DNA from: Meandrina meandrites
Lineage: Eukaryota > Cnidaria > Anthozoa > Scleractinia > Meandrinidae
Assembly: GCA_963693305.1 (NCBI GenBank)
Contig: OY855910.1
Span: forward strand, 24,864,359 to 24,928,358
DNA: 64,000 nt
Direction: 5' to 3'
Shown here: piece after piece, positions 11,100 through 22,000 of the stretch
Numbering within the stretch: position 1 is the first letter of the stretch
Layout of the letters: every line of letters begins with the position of its first letter
The notes under the pieces: generated by a model
Seen by the model: the letters and a program-made list of their open reading frames with translations, nothing else
Told to the model about the DNA's origin: nothing
Databases searched by the model: none
Translations under genes and position numbers: made by a program

Positions 11100-14000
11100 T
11101 TAAGGACTAAACATTTTATGCAACAAAGCCTCGACATCACGAAACACGTGATCAGCATAATGTACTGGATCACTTTGTGACATAGTCCCGGCAGGATACG
11201 AATCACTGATTGGATAAACGTCGATGACCTCAATACCTGCGCGGCACATAGCAGATGTAGCATAAGCGTTGTAAAGTTGCACGCGGGGAAAAGTCAAAAA
11301 TCTCCGCACGTCTTTGTGTGGGTTAGGGAATCGCTCCCTGTTAAGAGCAGTTGAGGTCTTCCATATAAATCTTCCCTTAAAAGTGTTTGTGCTTATGTCA
11401 TTGGAAAACTTTGGGTGACTTTTGTCGTTCTTCACGAGGATTATCAGTTGATCAATGACACGCCTGTAGTTTGTAAAGTTCACTGCAGCGGCGAAATGTA
11501 TCCCCATGTTGAGCAGAAGGACACTTTTTTCATCCATGACAGGGTTGTACAATGTCTGAAAATAGAACAGTGCAAAATTTGCCTCAGTAGGTCTCACTGG
11601 CACTCTAAATTACGTGTCAGGGTGTGCCACAACTATGTGCTATGGTATATACACCTAATTGCAATATCGTTGTTTATAAAGAAAAATGAAAAAGAGAAAA
11701 TAGGAATTAATAACCTTAATCATCATAGCTGGCAGCTTTTACAGGAAACTCCCCTTTACTCCCCTCTGGATGGGAGTCCATCGCAGGGTTACCCCCAGCA
11801 GTAAATTTGCCGGTACCCATTTATACATCTGGGTGGAGAGAGGCACTATGAGAGTAAAGTGTCTTGCCCAATTAAGAATACGACACAGTGCCCCGGCCAG
11901 GGCTTGAACCCGGACCGTTCGATTCGCACTAACCCCTAGGCCACCGCGCCACCCATAACCGCAACGCAAGGTAAGTTGTAAAATATCACGTGGGACATTG
12001 GGGATAAAATTTCTAACCGCCAAGTCGGTTTCAAGAAGAAAAAAAATGATCTTTCGCTCTGGTTATTCCTGATTGCTGCTTGTTTGTTTAATTTGTACTC
12101 GAAGAAGTAGCTAATGAACGTTCTCAAGCGAGCATTATCCGTATACCTTAACAAAACCAGAGTCAGAGGTGAATAATGCCATAAAAGATTGCTTTTCCTG
12201 TTGCAATCAAGTTGCATGTACGTTCAAGACTGGTACTTACCTTTCTGACGTCACTTATGACTCGGTCGTGATCATAGTCTTTTTTATCAGGTAATGGTTC
12301 CCTTGGTGACTTGACACCGTCGCCCCAGTAATCGTGCATGTCGTACACCCAGTGATAAACACGTCTACAAGTCGTAAATGCCACTTTACAAAGATCATTG
12401 TAAGGACCGGAAGTTAGGGAGCTAAAAAACGCGTTAGAAATCGAATCGCCAAAGGAGAAAAATGCCCCTTCTCTATTTCGCTTGTCCTTCTGTACGATCT
12501 CTGTTGGGGAGTTCAAACAAAACACAAATAAGTTTGTTTAAATTGATATTTACATGATCTAAAACTCTTGGTTTAAAACTTTAACTGGGTAGGGTACTTA
12601 AAACTTTTATTATTTTAAAGTTAGAATTACTTCACGCGCGTTCCTGGGGCTTCTTCACTCGTGCAACATTCTCCAGCCAATCTAGTTCAGTCCCTGAACT
12701 CTCCCTACCTCGCCTTGTATAGCGGCTCAACCCTTATAAAGGGCCTCCCGGGAAGGGAGAATTCAGGGACTGAACTACAACTAAAGCCCCAGCCCCAGGA
12801 ACCCCAGCCAAACGCTCGCAACGTTTCAACGCAACATGTTGCAACATTGTTGCGCGCAACATGTTGCCACGTTCGCACAGCCTGTTTCAACATGATGCAG
12901 CATGTTGCGCGTTGTTGGCTCAAGTTTAAAGCCCCGGCCAAACGCTCGCAACATTTCAACCCAACATATCCCAACATTGTGTGAGTCATGTTGTGAGATG
13001 TTGTGAAGGAGCTGGCCAAACGCACGCAACATATGGCAACATTGTTGGGCGCAACATGTTGCTTAGTTTGACCACCCTATGGCAACATGTTGGATGGCGC
13101 TTTTAAAATAGTAAATCGAACTAGTGCGCATGTTCCGGCGCAACAATGTTGCAGGAACGTGGCTAAACGAGTACAACAACATGCCATACCCAAAATGTTG
13201 CGAGAGAAATTTGACCATTTTCAAACTTGAGCCAACAACACGCAACATGCCACAGGGGGACCAAACGTGTGCAACATGTTGTGCCAAACAATGTTACAAT
13301 ATATTGCGTGCGTTTGGCCAGCTCCTTTACAACATCTCACAACATGACCCAACAATATTGCAAGATGTTGCGTTAAAATGCTTAACTCGCTTAACTCGTA
13401 CAAACTTGTTGTTTGTTGTTCTCAACCAATCAAGGCAAATGCAAAACAGTTCTTCGGCATTGTTTGTTCAAGCTCGCTTACTACAACCTTGTCTTTTGGA
13501 TTAAACTACATATTCAGTGCTTTTCAGTTGAGTGTCGTAAAACCAACACCAAAGTAATCACTCTGGCCAATCACAAAAGACACAGACAATCCAGTGAACC
13601 AATCAAAACGCGAAGTAATGCATGTAGGCGGCGCCTTCTTTGCAAAACGTGTACCAGCAAGTCACGAGATCGAATCCAGCCAAAGCATTGGTTTAATTCA
13701 ATAAAGCTTCAAACCTGAGAAGAGCGCGCTCAGTTCAGTGCATTTAGGGAGAAAATTGTACATTGCTGCGTTTGAACTTATTTTATACTCGTTTTACCTT
13801 TTATATAAGGCCTCCATTGGCCATTTACCCATCTGCCATAGCCATCCCAGAGCATTGTTCCACAAGACGAGTCACAGGTGTATTGCTGGAGGTCTGTGGA
13901 TTTCGAAGAAACCTCTTTCATCAAAGCATTAACTGCAACACAAGCAGAAAGAGTTGTTCACAAAATAACACTTCAACATAACTTTTTGAAATCTTGGCAA

Positions 14001-14853
14001 AAACAGGCTAAAAGTGGCTACTCAGTGAACCAATCAAAATTTTGTCCAGTCTCCATCTTCCTTAACCGCCTCACCTCCAGTTCCACGCGGCCATACTGTA
14101 TTTTCCCGCGCGATTTTTGTACTTTTGTTGCTCAGACGATCTATGAAGCAAACGAAAGCAATGACTGTTTAATTTGACTTACTGTGCCACTGGGTGTTGT
14201 CCGAGTGCGGAACGCGAAATGTCACTTTCTCTCCTCCCCTGAAAGGAGCAATCAGGAAGGGCCTGTCACCCTTAAGAATACCGTCGGGTTGATTTTTACC
14301 CTGGGGGTTACCTGAAAATAACAGGGAATAAAAGTTATTTGACAACACTTGCATTATAAAATGAGATAGAAATTCAATTTGCTGACATGTTTCAAATACT
14401 GTAGTTTGTTTCATTTTTTTAGCAATGAGTAATGTAACTCCGTCTTCAGAGCTCAATGCAAAACCAGTGAGAAATAAAAATGTTCTTGACACACGATCGC
14501 AGTTTGGCTATGTTCTTAGAATATTTATATTCTTATGCTCTTATAGAATCTCCAAAAACAAAACGACTTTTTTAATTTAACAAACATGTTTCGACGGCAC
14601 ATCCGTCATCTACAGTGTAACGGTTGTCATTGCAAGTGCTGAATTATGTAGCGTACAAGTTGCAATGCATACGTTATATTACGTTTTATTAAAAACTAGC
14701 AATGCTATATTGCAATTCCTGAGTTTTGATTGGTTAACGGGCAATGGTATATGAGCTCATATACCATTGAGCACAAATATCGTAGCCTAAACGCGTCAAC
14801 GAAAACGGCTAGGGAGCTCAAATATTGCTATTTTTTGGGCGTTTTTAATAAAA

Positions 14854-14887
<34 letters not shown>

Positions 14888-16070
14888 CGTTATATAGCCA
14901 ACGAGGCGCTACCGTTGGCTATCTACCATCTCATATCCAACAAGCGTGAGCGGAATAATTAACAAACAGAACATGCGATACATTTGAGTTAAAGTTTTAA
15001 CGGAACTACAGAGTGCGCGTGCACCTGACCAAAACGTCAGGGCGCCTACTAAGAAAGTAAACTGGGGGAGTGCAAGGCGGGCGGCTTAGTACCAATATTG
15101 CTAGCAAGGTACGTAATTTTGTGCTCAGACCCCGAGGAAAGGCAGTGCTGGAGTCAAGTGCCTTGTCCAAGGACACGGTAGACTCCTCCCCTGAGTCTTA
15201 CAAACTAACGTAATTCAACACAGAAGAACTAATATAAATTAAGTCTATACAGGAAGATCGAGATCTTGACTGAACAGGAATACATTACGAGAATTTATGC
15301 ACCTTGAACAAGGATTTCCATGCATTACCTTTCATAAACCAGAATGGTGGCGGATCTTTAAATCCATGACAAAGACTATAATCCAAGAAGATTTTGGCCT
15401 CATAATCGCCATCCTCAATAATTAGAAATAAAACCTCATAGGTCCCATCGCCGTTATCAAGCACCGTTGGAGCTAGGGACGAAGCGCTGCGTAAATGAAT
15501 CCTCCACGAGTCCCCACCTACAGTCTTCACATCATTACCCGTTGCCACTGACTGAATAACAAGGCGGCTAAACTCGCCTGCTTGTTTAATATCCCAATGC
15601 AAAATAAAGCTTTTGTCAGGATCGGTTATTTGATTGATTCCCACGTTGCCAGGTTCTTCCCAGACTGTGGAGTCTAAGCAAGGGCCAAGAACTTCTTTCC
15701 ATTCTAACCGAGCCCTTTGCATTCGACACCAGTCGCGCCTAAAAATGTCCAACGTTGATTCCGTGGTGAGATTCTGTAGTTTGTTGTTCTTGTTTTCATC
15801 AGATGGGATATTTGTTTTTCTTGGTTGTTTTGTCTCGTGCCGTTTGTGTACAGTAAAGTTACGATTGACCCCACGCTTGCGTATCCAACTTGCAATGCCG
15901 ACTCGCTGGGGACTCGCCAAGTCATTTCTTTCGTAAGATGTAGATTTATGAACCAAATCGTAGCTTCGAAAGCCGCTGAGTGTAAATATGCGATTGAAAA
16001 TTAAAACAAAAATTCCACATGCCAGAAAAATGCACATCATTAAAAAACATCTTAATATACTTCGTGGCAT
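11100..16070 (-). CDS. NXPE/PC-esterase family protein, type II membrane (four exons)
   Basis: Four exons with consistent phases give 528 aa, the usual size of NXPE proteins: 16070-15329, 14311-14183, 12500-12241 and 11555-11100. The N-terminus has a short basic stretch, then a hydrophobic segment at about residues 9-27 (CFLMMCIFLACGIFVLIF), so a signal-anchored Golgi or ER lumenal protein is expected. Exon 1 holds the neurexophilin-like beta domain, with a CHGFKDPPPFWF ending. Exon 3 starts the PC-esterase (SGNH-like) domain with FFSFGDSISNAFF, where GDS is the nucleophile block. Exon 4 ends with DPVHYADHVF, which fits the catalytic Asp/His block. The family is thought to include acyl-esterases or acyltransferases acting on glycans; the substrate here cannot be read from sequence. 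The introns hold a SINE (11738-11956), a word-rich fold-back (12790-13372) and a hairpin MITE (14852-14960). Splice sites are predicted, not verified. Confidence 0.82.
11738..11956 (-). mobile_element. tRNA-derived SINE in an intron
   Basis: On the minus strand it begins GGTGGCGCGGTGGCCTAGGG, which contains an RNA polymerase III A-box-like TGGCCTAGGGGTTAG. About 30 bp later comes the B-box GGTTCAAGCCC. A central segment follows (CACTTTACTCTCATAGTGCC and TATAAATGGGTACCGGC) of a type seen in SINEs of many marine invertebrates. It lies between exons 3 and 4 of the NXPE-like gene, in the same orientation as the gene. It is not a functional tRNA: no cloverleaf closes around the boxes. Confidence 0.75.
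12684..12777. repeat. Short inverted repeat
   Basis: TAGTTCAGTCCCTGAACTCT and its near complement AGAATTCAGGGACTGAACTA enclose about 50 bp. It abuts the AACATGTTG-rich region and may be its flank or a separate small MITE. Confidence 0.55.
12790..13372. repeat. Fold-back element rich in the word CAACATGTTG
   Basis: The palindromic word CAACATGTTG or a close variant occurs many times on both strands. The arms 12971-13080 and 13265-13372 are complementary and contain GAGCTGGCCAAACGCACGCA and its complement. A related end, GCCAAACGCTCGCAAC, appears at about 12807 and 12938. All ORFs here are low-complexity readings of the repeat. It lies in the second intron of the NXPE-like gene. Confidence 0.7.
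14742..14769. repeat. Perfect 28-bp palindrome
   Basis: CAATGGTATATGAG followed by its exact complement. It probably forms the centre of a larger hairpin insertion between about 14688 and 14850, whose outer parts both contain AATAAAA/TTTTATT runs. It lies in the first intron of the NXPE-like gene. Confidence 0.6.
14852..14960. repeat. Hairpin MITE with AACAATTA ends (intronic)
   Basis: Starts AACAATTATTCCACTCGCGC and ends in the complement with the last three bases changed (GGAATAATT then AAC). The arms contain TTGGATATGAGAT and its complement around the loop CCAACGAGGCGCTACCGTTGG. A half copy of the arm (CGCCCTTGTTGGATACGAG) is at about 48199-48240. Confidence 0.75.
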
Positions 16071-16691
16071 GGTTTTGAGCTGAAACGTTTATGGTTCTTT
16101 TCCGAGTTGTGCTTGGGATATGTTAGTTTAAGTCTTGAAATATTCTCTGTCGTCTTTTTTGTCAGTGTCGGATGATAGAAGCCAGTCACAGTAACAGTAA
16201 CAGGTACTGAATTTGACCAACAGGTTCTACTTTGTTAGTCAACCTTGACAATGAACCTAATTATATTTCCATTGGATTCTCACTTATTGTTTTGTTTTGC
16301 TCCGACAGAATTTTTTTGTGCGAAATTAATCAAAATCCCAGTTGTGGTTGGCGATGTCACATGATGAGCTAAAACTTTGTGGCCGTAGTTTCGCACGTTG
16401 AATTGCAGTGTTTCTTAGAGAGAGAGAGAGAAAAAAGGAAATATAAATTAGCTGGCAGACGAGGTTGTCCCCCCATCAAAGCTGACCCAACAAGTAATAT
16501 TTGAATGACAAAGTTGTGATTGGTGATGTTTAATTGTGATTATTTTCTTTTAACCACACGAGCTCCCACACTGGGCGTGCAATGCTCTTGAGAGCACGGG
16601 CGCGTGCCATTTTGGAAGGAAAAGCCGGTTGTCGGCAGTTTGCTCTCGCAGGAAGTCAAATAGAAACTCCTCTGGGAAAAGATCATTAAGG
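16071..16691. other. 5' flank of the NXPE-like gene, non-coding
   Basis: Upstream of the NXPE-like start. A short GA microsatellite lies at about 16418-16432. No recognisable promoter motif was assigned and no other gene is seen. Confidence 0.4.
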
Positions 16692-16921
16692 CTGTGGCAA
16701 ACGAGGACACATTGCGGACACATTGTGGCAGACACAAATGTTTCCCTGTCTGCCCCCGCGCGCAACATTTGTTGCGGACAAAAAATTTGTGTCCGAGACA
16801 CAAAAATGTTTCTGATTTCTTTCAGAAACATTTTGTGTCCGCAACAAATGTTTCCCGTTTGCTCGCCCAAGAAAACATCACAAGCAACAATGTGTCCGCC
16901 ACAGTGTGTCCTCATTTGCCA
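16692..16921. mobile_element. Fold-back MITE, GGACACA word family
   Basis: The ends GTGGCAAACGAGGACACA and TGTGTCCTCATTTGCCAC are inverted. Inside, the words GGACACA/TGTGTCC and ACATTTGTTGCG recur on both strands, with the centre at about 16805-16835 (GAAACATTTTTGTG and its complement). Its architecture matches the fold-back at 12790-13372 but its words differ. ORFs on both strands are readings of the palindrome. Confidence 0.7.
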
Positions 16922-16990
16922 CCGCCTTTAAGATTTCTAGGGAGTTTATCCCGGCGTTGACACCTTTTCATTTATCCCCGAGACACAAGC

Positions 16991-18319
16991 TAATAATAAT
17001 AATAATAATCTTTTATTAGGAAGCCTTCATTCACTATACAGTGGTTTTCAGAAAGGTCCTAACTAAGATTGAAAATACTTAATAAGACTATATACAATAA
17101 AACGAAAAAATACCTAAGAATTAAAAACTATTATTAAAAACTAAATTGAATACAAAAGAAAGAATTAGCTAACAAACCTACTTAGAACGCTACGCTTAAA
17201 ATTTACAAGATCAGGAGCATTTCTGGTGTCTCTGTCTAGGTTGTTCCAGTCTTTCAGAGAGTGATAACACACTCTCTGCTTTCCCCAATTTTTGGTTACA
17301 TGAGGTAGCCTAAGCATGTCTTTATTTCTTGTGTTATAGCTATGAATGTCCCTGTGAGCTAGTAACTCCATAGAGTGATCCATAAGTCCATTAATACACT
17401 TATAAACATATATGCAGCGATGATAAAATCTACGTTGTTCTAGGTTAAGCCACTTTAAAGCTACGAGGGCATCAGAAGCTGACGAATAAAGTTGTCTGTC
17501 CAGGATGATTTTCGCGGCTTTGTTTTGTAAAACCTGTAGGTCATTCATAAGCTCCACATTGTTCTTGTCGCCCCACACAAGATCAGCATAATCAAAAATT
17601 GGTAAAACAAGGCTGTTGTAGAAAAGTAGGCGAGCGGTGAAAGGTAACAAATGTTTTATCCTACGTAAAAGACCAAGTCGCTGATTTACTTTAGAAATTA
17701 CATGCTCTACATGATCAGACCATGTGAAGTCTGAGGCCAGCTTAATCCCTAAATATTTAAACGTACTAACACTATCTAATTTACAATCAAAAAATAGATA
17801 GAGACATTGAGGAAATATTTACTAATTTTCTGTTGCTACCGATTAACATGGATTTTATCTTTGTAAGGTTCAGTGTAAGTTTGTTCGCTTTTAGCCACAT
17901 TGCTACGTTGTAAAGATCTGCGTTTAATTTGCTCTCCAGCTGGTGCGGTTCTTTTGAAAAGCAGTAAAGAACAGTATCGTCAGCGTACAATGACACCTCG
18001 GAGTGTTCAATAACAGCAGGTAGCTCATTGATGTACACAAGGAACAATAACGGTCCCAAGATACTTCCTTGTGGAACACCGAAAGTAACGGGAAGGGCTT
18101 CGGATAAATTATTTTCACAGGAAGTTTGCTGTTTGCGATTTCTAAGGTACGAAGCAAACCACTCCAAAGACCTGGGGGAGACTCCAACTGATGACAATTT
18201 GGACATCAAAATCCCGTGATCGACTGTATCGAACGCCTTTGTAAGATCCAGAAATACGGCACCACAGATGTTCCCTCTTTCCATGTTTAATAAGACTTCA
18301 TCGGCAAAACCAGTCAGTG
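16991..18319 (-). pseudogene. LINE reverse transcriptase, 3' portion (CR1/jockey-like), split by the P-like transposon
   Basis: The minus strand encodes the palm and C-terminal part of a non-LTR reverse transcriptase. Visible are FLDLTKAFDTVDH, then GVPQGSILGPLLFLVYIN, then the active-site YADDT. After one frameshift near 17800 comes the region with KLASDFTWSDHV and LPIFDYADLVW, ending at a stop at 17165. A (TTA)n tail at about 16993-17009 is the LINE 3' end. The upstream fingers region lies at 29116-29320; the reading frame continues from there exactly across the inserted transposon once one copy of the 7-bp target duplication is removed. The copy is 5' truncated and has at least one frameshift, so it was already inactive or is now. 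Confidence 0.88.
18313..18319. repeat. Target site duplication (left), GTCAGTG
   Basis: The same 7 bp occur at 29116-29122, directly outside the two outer ends of the inverted repeats. P-superfamily elements usually make 8-bp duplications; 7 bp is what the sequence shows here. Confidence 0.85.
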
Positions 18320-18974
18320 CACAGGCAGCCCAAGCTCTCTATCAGATTACCTTCGGACGTGACTCTTGGGACTTGTAAGGGTTTGTATGGGAACGCAACG
18401 GTTTTCCTTTAAAAGTAAAAAAAATCGTATATTTTGTGAATAAAATTGACTTACCCTGATTTTGTATTTCATTCTTTGTTGTTTGCCAGCTTCTCAGGTC
18501 GTTCTAACGCGATTTCGGCGAGTTATCGTTATTTCGGTTTCCACTGCTAAAATAAAGACAAGGCCGAACACTGATTTCCGGAGTGCCCGTCGCTCGAAGC
18601 GAATAAATCCTCTGAAAATTGTCCTGTCGACCCAATTCCTCCGCAGAATCAAAGAAGAGATGTTGAAGTTCCATGTCAGTTCACTTGATACGCAATTCTG
18701 CCCTCAAACGCCTTCGCTACGAAAGCTTTTTTTCCAGATGGCTTCCCTTCACAAATTCGAAATAGCCGCGTCCAAACTGCCGTGGACGTTTTCACGGTTC
18801 GCATAGCATGTTGGGTGACTATAATTAGCCCGACGGGGGTAGACAGAATCGATTTGTCGACAGCCAAACCAGAATGATCCCAGGGTCCCCTCGTGCTTTA
18901 TTTGTCAAGCCCGCCAAGAGGCGCATTGTTTTCGTCCACCAATCAAAATCGCGTCGAGTCGTGTTTACAAAATT
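18320..18974. repeat. Left terminal inverted repeat of the P-like element
   Basis: Matches 29115-28461 in reverse complement with no indel. Both arms give the same 114-codon and 63-codon readings, which are therefore repeats rather than genes. The match stops abruptly at TTTACAAAATT. The transposase start (19055) is 80 bp inside the arm, so the arm probably carries promoter and transposase-binding sites. Confidence 0.9.
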
Positions 18975-19054
18975 AAAAAAAAAAACGGCTGAGAAAACGT
19001 ATTTCACCTGAGCAATCTGCCGATCAATGCGAAAAAGCGATCTATGCCGAAGCG

Positions 19055-22000
19055 ATGACTTCTTCATCGTGGCACTGGAAGGCATGGTAAGTTAAACAGT
19101 TTTCTTAACACAAAAATTTATCCACGAAGCTGACGCTTACGGCTTTTGATCGCATAGAAAAGTGAAATCTAATTATGAACATTGGTCATGTATCTTGTAG
19201 GTTGTTATCAAACTTCGAGCACTGCGAGGGCAAATTGTTAGCAGTTAGAGAGATACTAGCTGACGGAGAGAAGTTAAAAGAGAACGTTCCCTGTCAGGCA
19301 AATTCGTCTTTGTTCGGCCATTTCATTAAACAGATCTGGGGCGAAAAAGTGAAGCTTGTAAAACGCGGTTCGTCGAAACAAGGACGACAGAATTATTACC
19401 TTGGACTTGCAAGAAAATCTCCAACAACAATAGATGAAAACCAACCGATCTCCGAGTCGCAGTTGAAAACTGGATGGCATTTGTTGAATGATCAGGAAGG
19501 ACACTTATCCTTCGCAAGATATGAGCCCTGGTCATTCCGCAAACAAAGAGTGGTAACAGAGGTAAGAATGGCTGACTATATCTCTCTGTCATCACATGGA
19601 TGCCAAATCGACCTCACAACTTTCTTTAAACTAGAGTGTTTGGAGAAATTGCCTACAAGTAAACGGATTGAAAATATTTTAACTTTCATTGATACTTCGA
19701 ATTTATGCCGTGGGGTTCCCATCAAAGAAGGAGAAGTTTTAAATACGATGATCCCCCATGAAAGTGGTGAATTGGCGACATCAGAAGCTGCAGAACGCAG
19801 GGCTTTTTCTGCGAACTGTTCAGTACTTGCAAGTGCTGGGCAATGTTGTTCCAACTGCAAGAACCTCCAGCACTTGGAAAAGAAAAGAGAAAAAAGAAAA
19901 ATCGAAAGCAATGGTCTATACAGTCGGTTCACCAACAAGCGCTACCTTTCTAAGGATGAAGTTGCAAAGCAACTGCAACTGGAAAGGCAAGCAAGACTTA
20001 ATGCAGAGAGAAGAGAACGGTACTGGAGGGAAAAGTTCGAGGCCCAATGTATCGAGATGGATCATAATGACCACACAGATCTCTGCAAGATGTTTGAAGG
20101 TGTTGGTGATCACGTGCCTGACAGTATGGGCAGCCTATGGGAACAGCAACAGAATCTTCTGAGATGTAAAAGTAAAAATGCATACCGATGGCATCCAAAG
20201 TATGTAAACAAAGTTAATTAATAAAGAAATGAAAAACTTACCCGAGTGCATTGTTGATTACAATTACTCAACATTGCACAAGGATAAGTTCTTTATTTCT
20301 TTTAAAAATGTTCAAGAAATTGCCACTGCGCACTTCAACTTGTGACCACTAAGTAGCATGCATTTCCCGGGGAGGGGACTCCCATATGAAATGGATGGGG
20401 ATGCTCGTCGTCTCGCTTAGGGGTGTAAATTTCGGATTTTGGTCTCGCTTAGGGTGTTCTGGGCAAAATGTCATTATTTTTAGCCGTCAAGGTTTGTTTA
20501 GGGTTGCAAGCGAAGAAATAACAAAAAAGAAAGAATTTTGATTCGTTATATTTACTCTTTTAGGGGACTGCATAACATTTGGCCACACCCAGATTGGTCT
20601 CTTTTAGGGGTTAAATTCAAAATTTCCTACGAGCATCCCCATCCCTTCCATATGAGAGTCCCCTCCCCGGGATGCATTTTAACATTCTCCACAAAGCACG
20701 CAGCTATAATAAACTCACTGACCAGTCACAGCATGCTTAATTTCTCAATGATTTTATAATATAGAATATTTCCTTGCTAGTCATGCTAGTCACTTAAAAT
20801 CAACACCCCCTCCCCCATCCTCCTCTCCCTCTACACACAAGCACTTGATTTACATTCATTTTGTATTTATTTACAGGATCATGAGATTATGCCTGGATAT
20901 CTACTGCAAAAACCCCCATGTGCTGGACCCACTCCGTCAGTTTATCATTCTACCAAGCAATAAGACAATAAGGTGAGGACATGGAAATGCACAATACACA
21001 TTTGTACAATCAGAAAATAACGTGATAGCATGCTCACGACCATCCAAAAGTAATTGCAGTGCATGCAAATACTTCATGTTGCTTTGTAACATAACAGGAA
21101 TATAACAACAGGAATTAACATCATGAAATCAATCCCAAATATATGTTGTGGGTTTTGCATGAACTGTAACAATTTCTTTCCCAACTGTAATTATCACTTA
21201 AATTTACATTGAAATGCTCATTTTTCTTTCCCAACTGTAATTATCACTTAAATTACATTGAAATGCTTATTTAACTCAACTTAAACTTTTAACTTTTACA
21301 CTCTTCTTTAATAACAGAATGTATAAGAACAAGGTTAAAGAGACTCCGGGATGGAATGAGGAAGTACTTATGTGGTGCATGAATGCTGCCAAAGAAAATG
21401 GCTTGAAGCCAGGAGATTATATGGGTGGTTTTGCAATCGATGAGATGAAGATCCAGGTAATTATATAACAGTCTTGTACTGTACTAAATTACTTAGTGCT
21501 GAACAGCAAATTAATGCAATTGGGATATCTTTGGAATTATAAATGGGCGCCAATCCAACAAATGCAGCACATTTAATCCACCCATCTACCTAACCACATA
21601 TCTATGTATTATTAGATAAAGAGTGATAAAATAAAAAGACTTCTTATCCCTTTCAATTTTTTTCTGTAGGAGAACCTAGAGATGACCTCTGTAAGTGGCA
21701 AGCATAAGCTTGTGGGCTTTGTTGACCTAGGGAAAGGTCATGATATCATGAGAACTTTGTCAGGTACATACTTGTGTTGTTCCAAAAAATAAATCTATAC
21801 TTCCCCTACTTCCCCTACAATTACTGGGGGTGGGGATTCTCAAGACCGAAAATTTGAAAGAAATCTATGAAGTTTAACTGGAATTTCCAGTGGGGTGGGG
21901 GTTCTTATCGAATATCCCTTCTGTGGGGGAGGTATGGCTATTTGATGGAACTACACATTTACAAAATGCAATATTTAAACAATTTTCATCTTCCTGAAAT

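Noticed and set aside
11880..11960. A functional tRNA gene
   Set aside because: A and B boxes are present but the arms do not pair and the sequence continues into a SINE body.
12661..13504. Cys/His-rich ORFs on both strands (for example 12705-13025)
   Set aside because: They read the CAACATGTTG repeat in different frames; the Cys and His periodicity is an artefact of the word.
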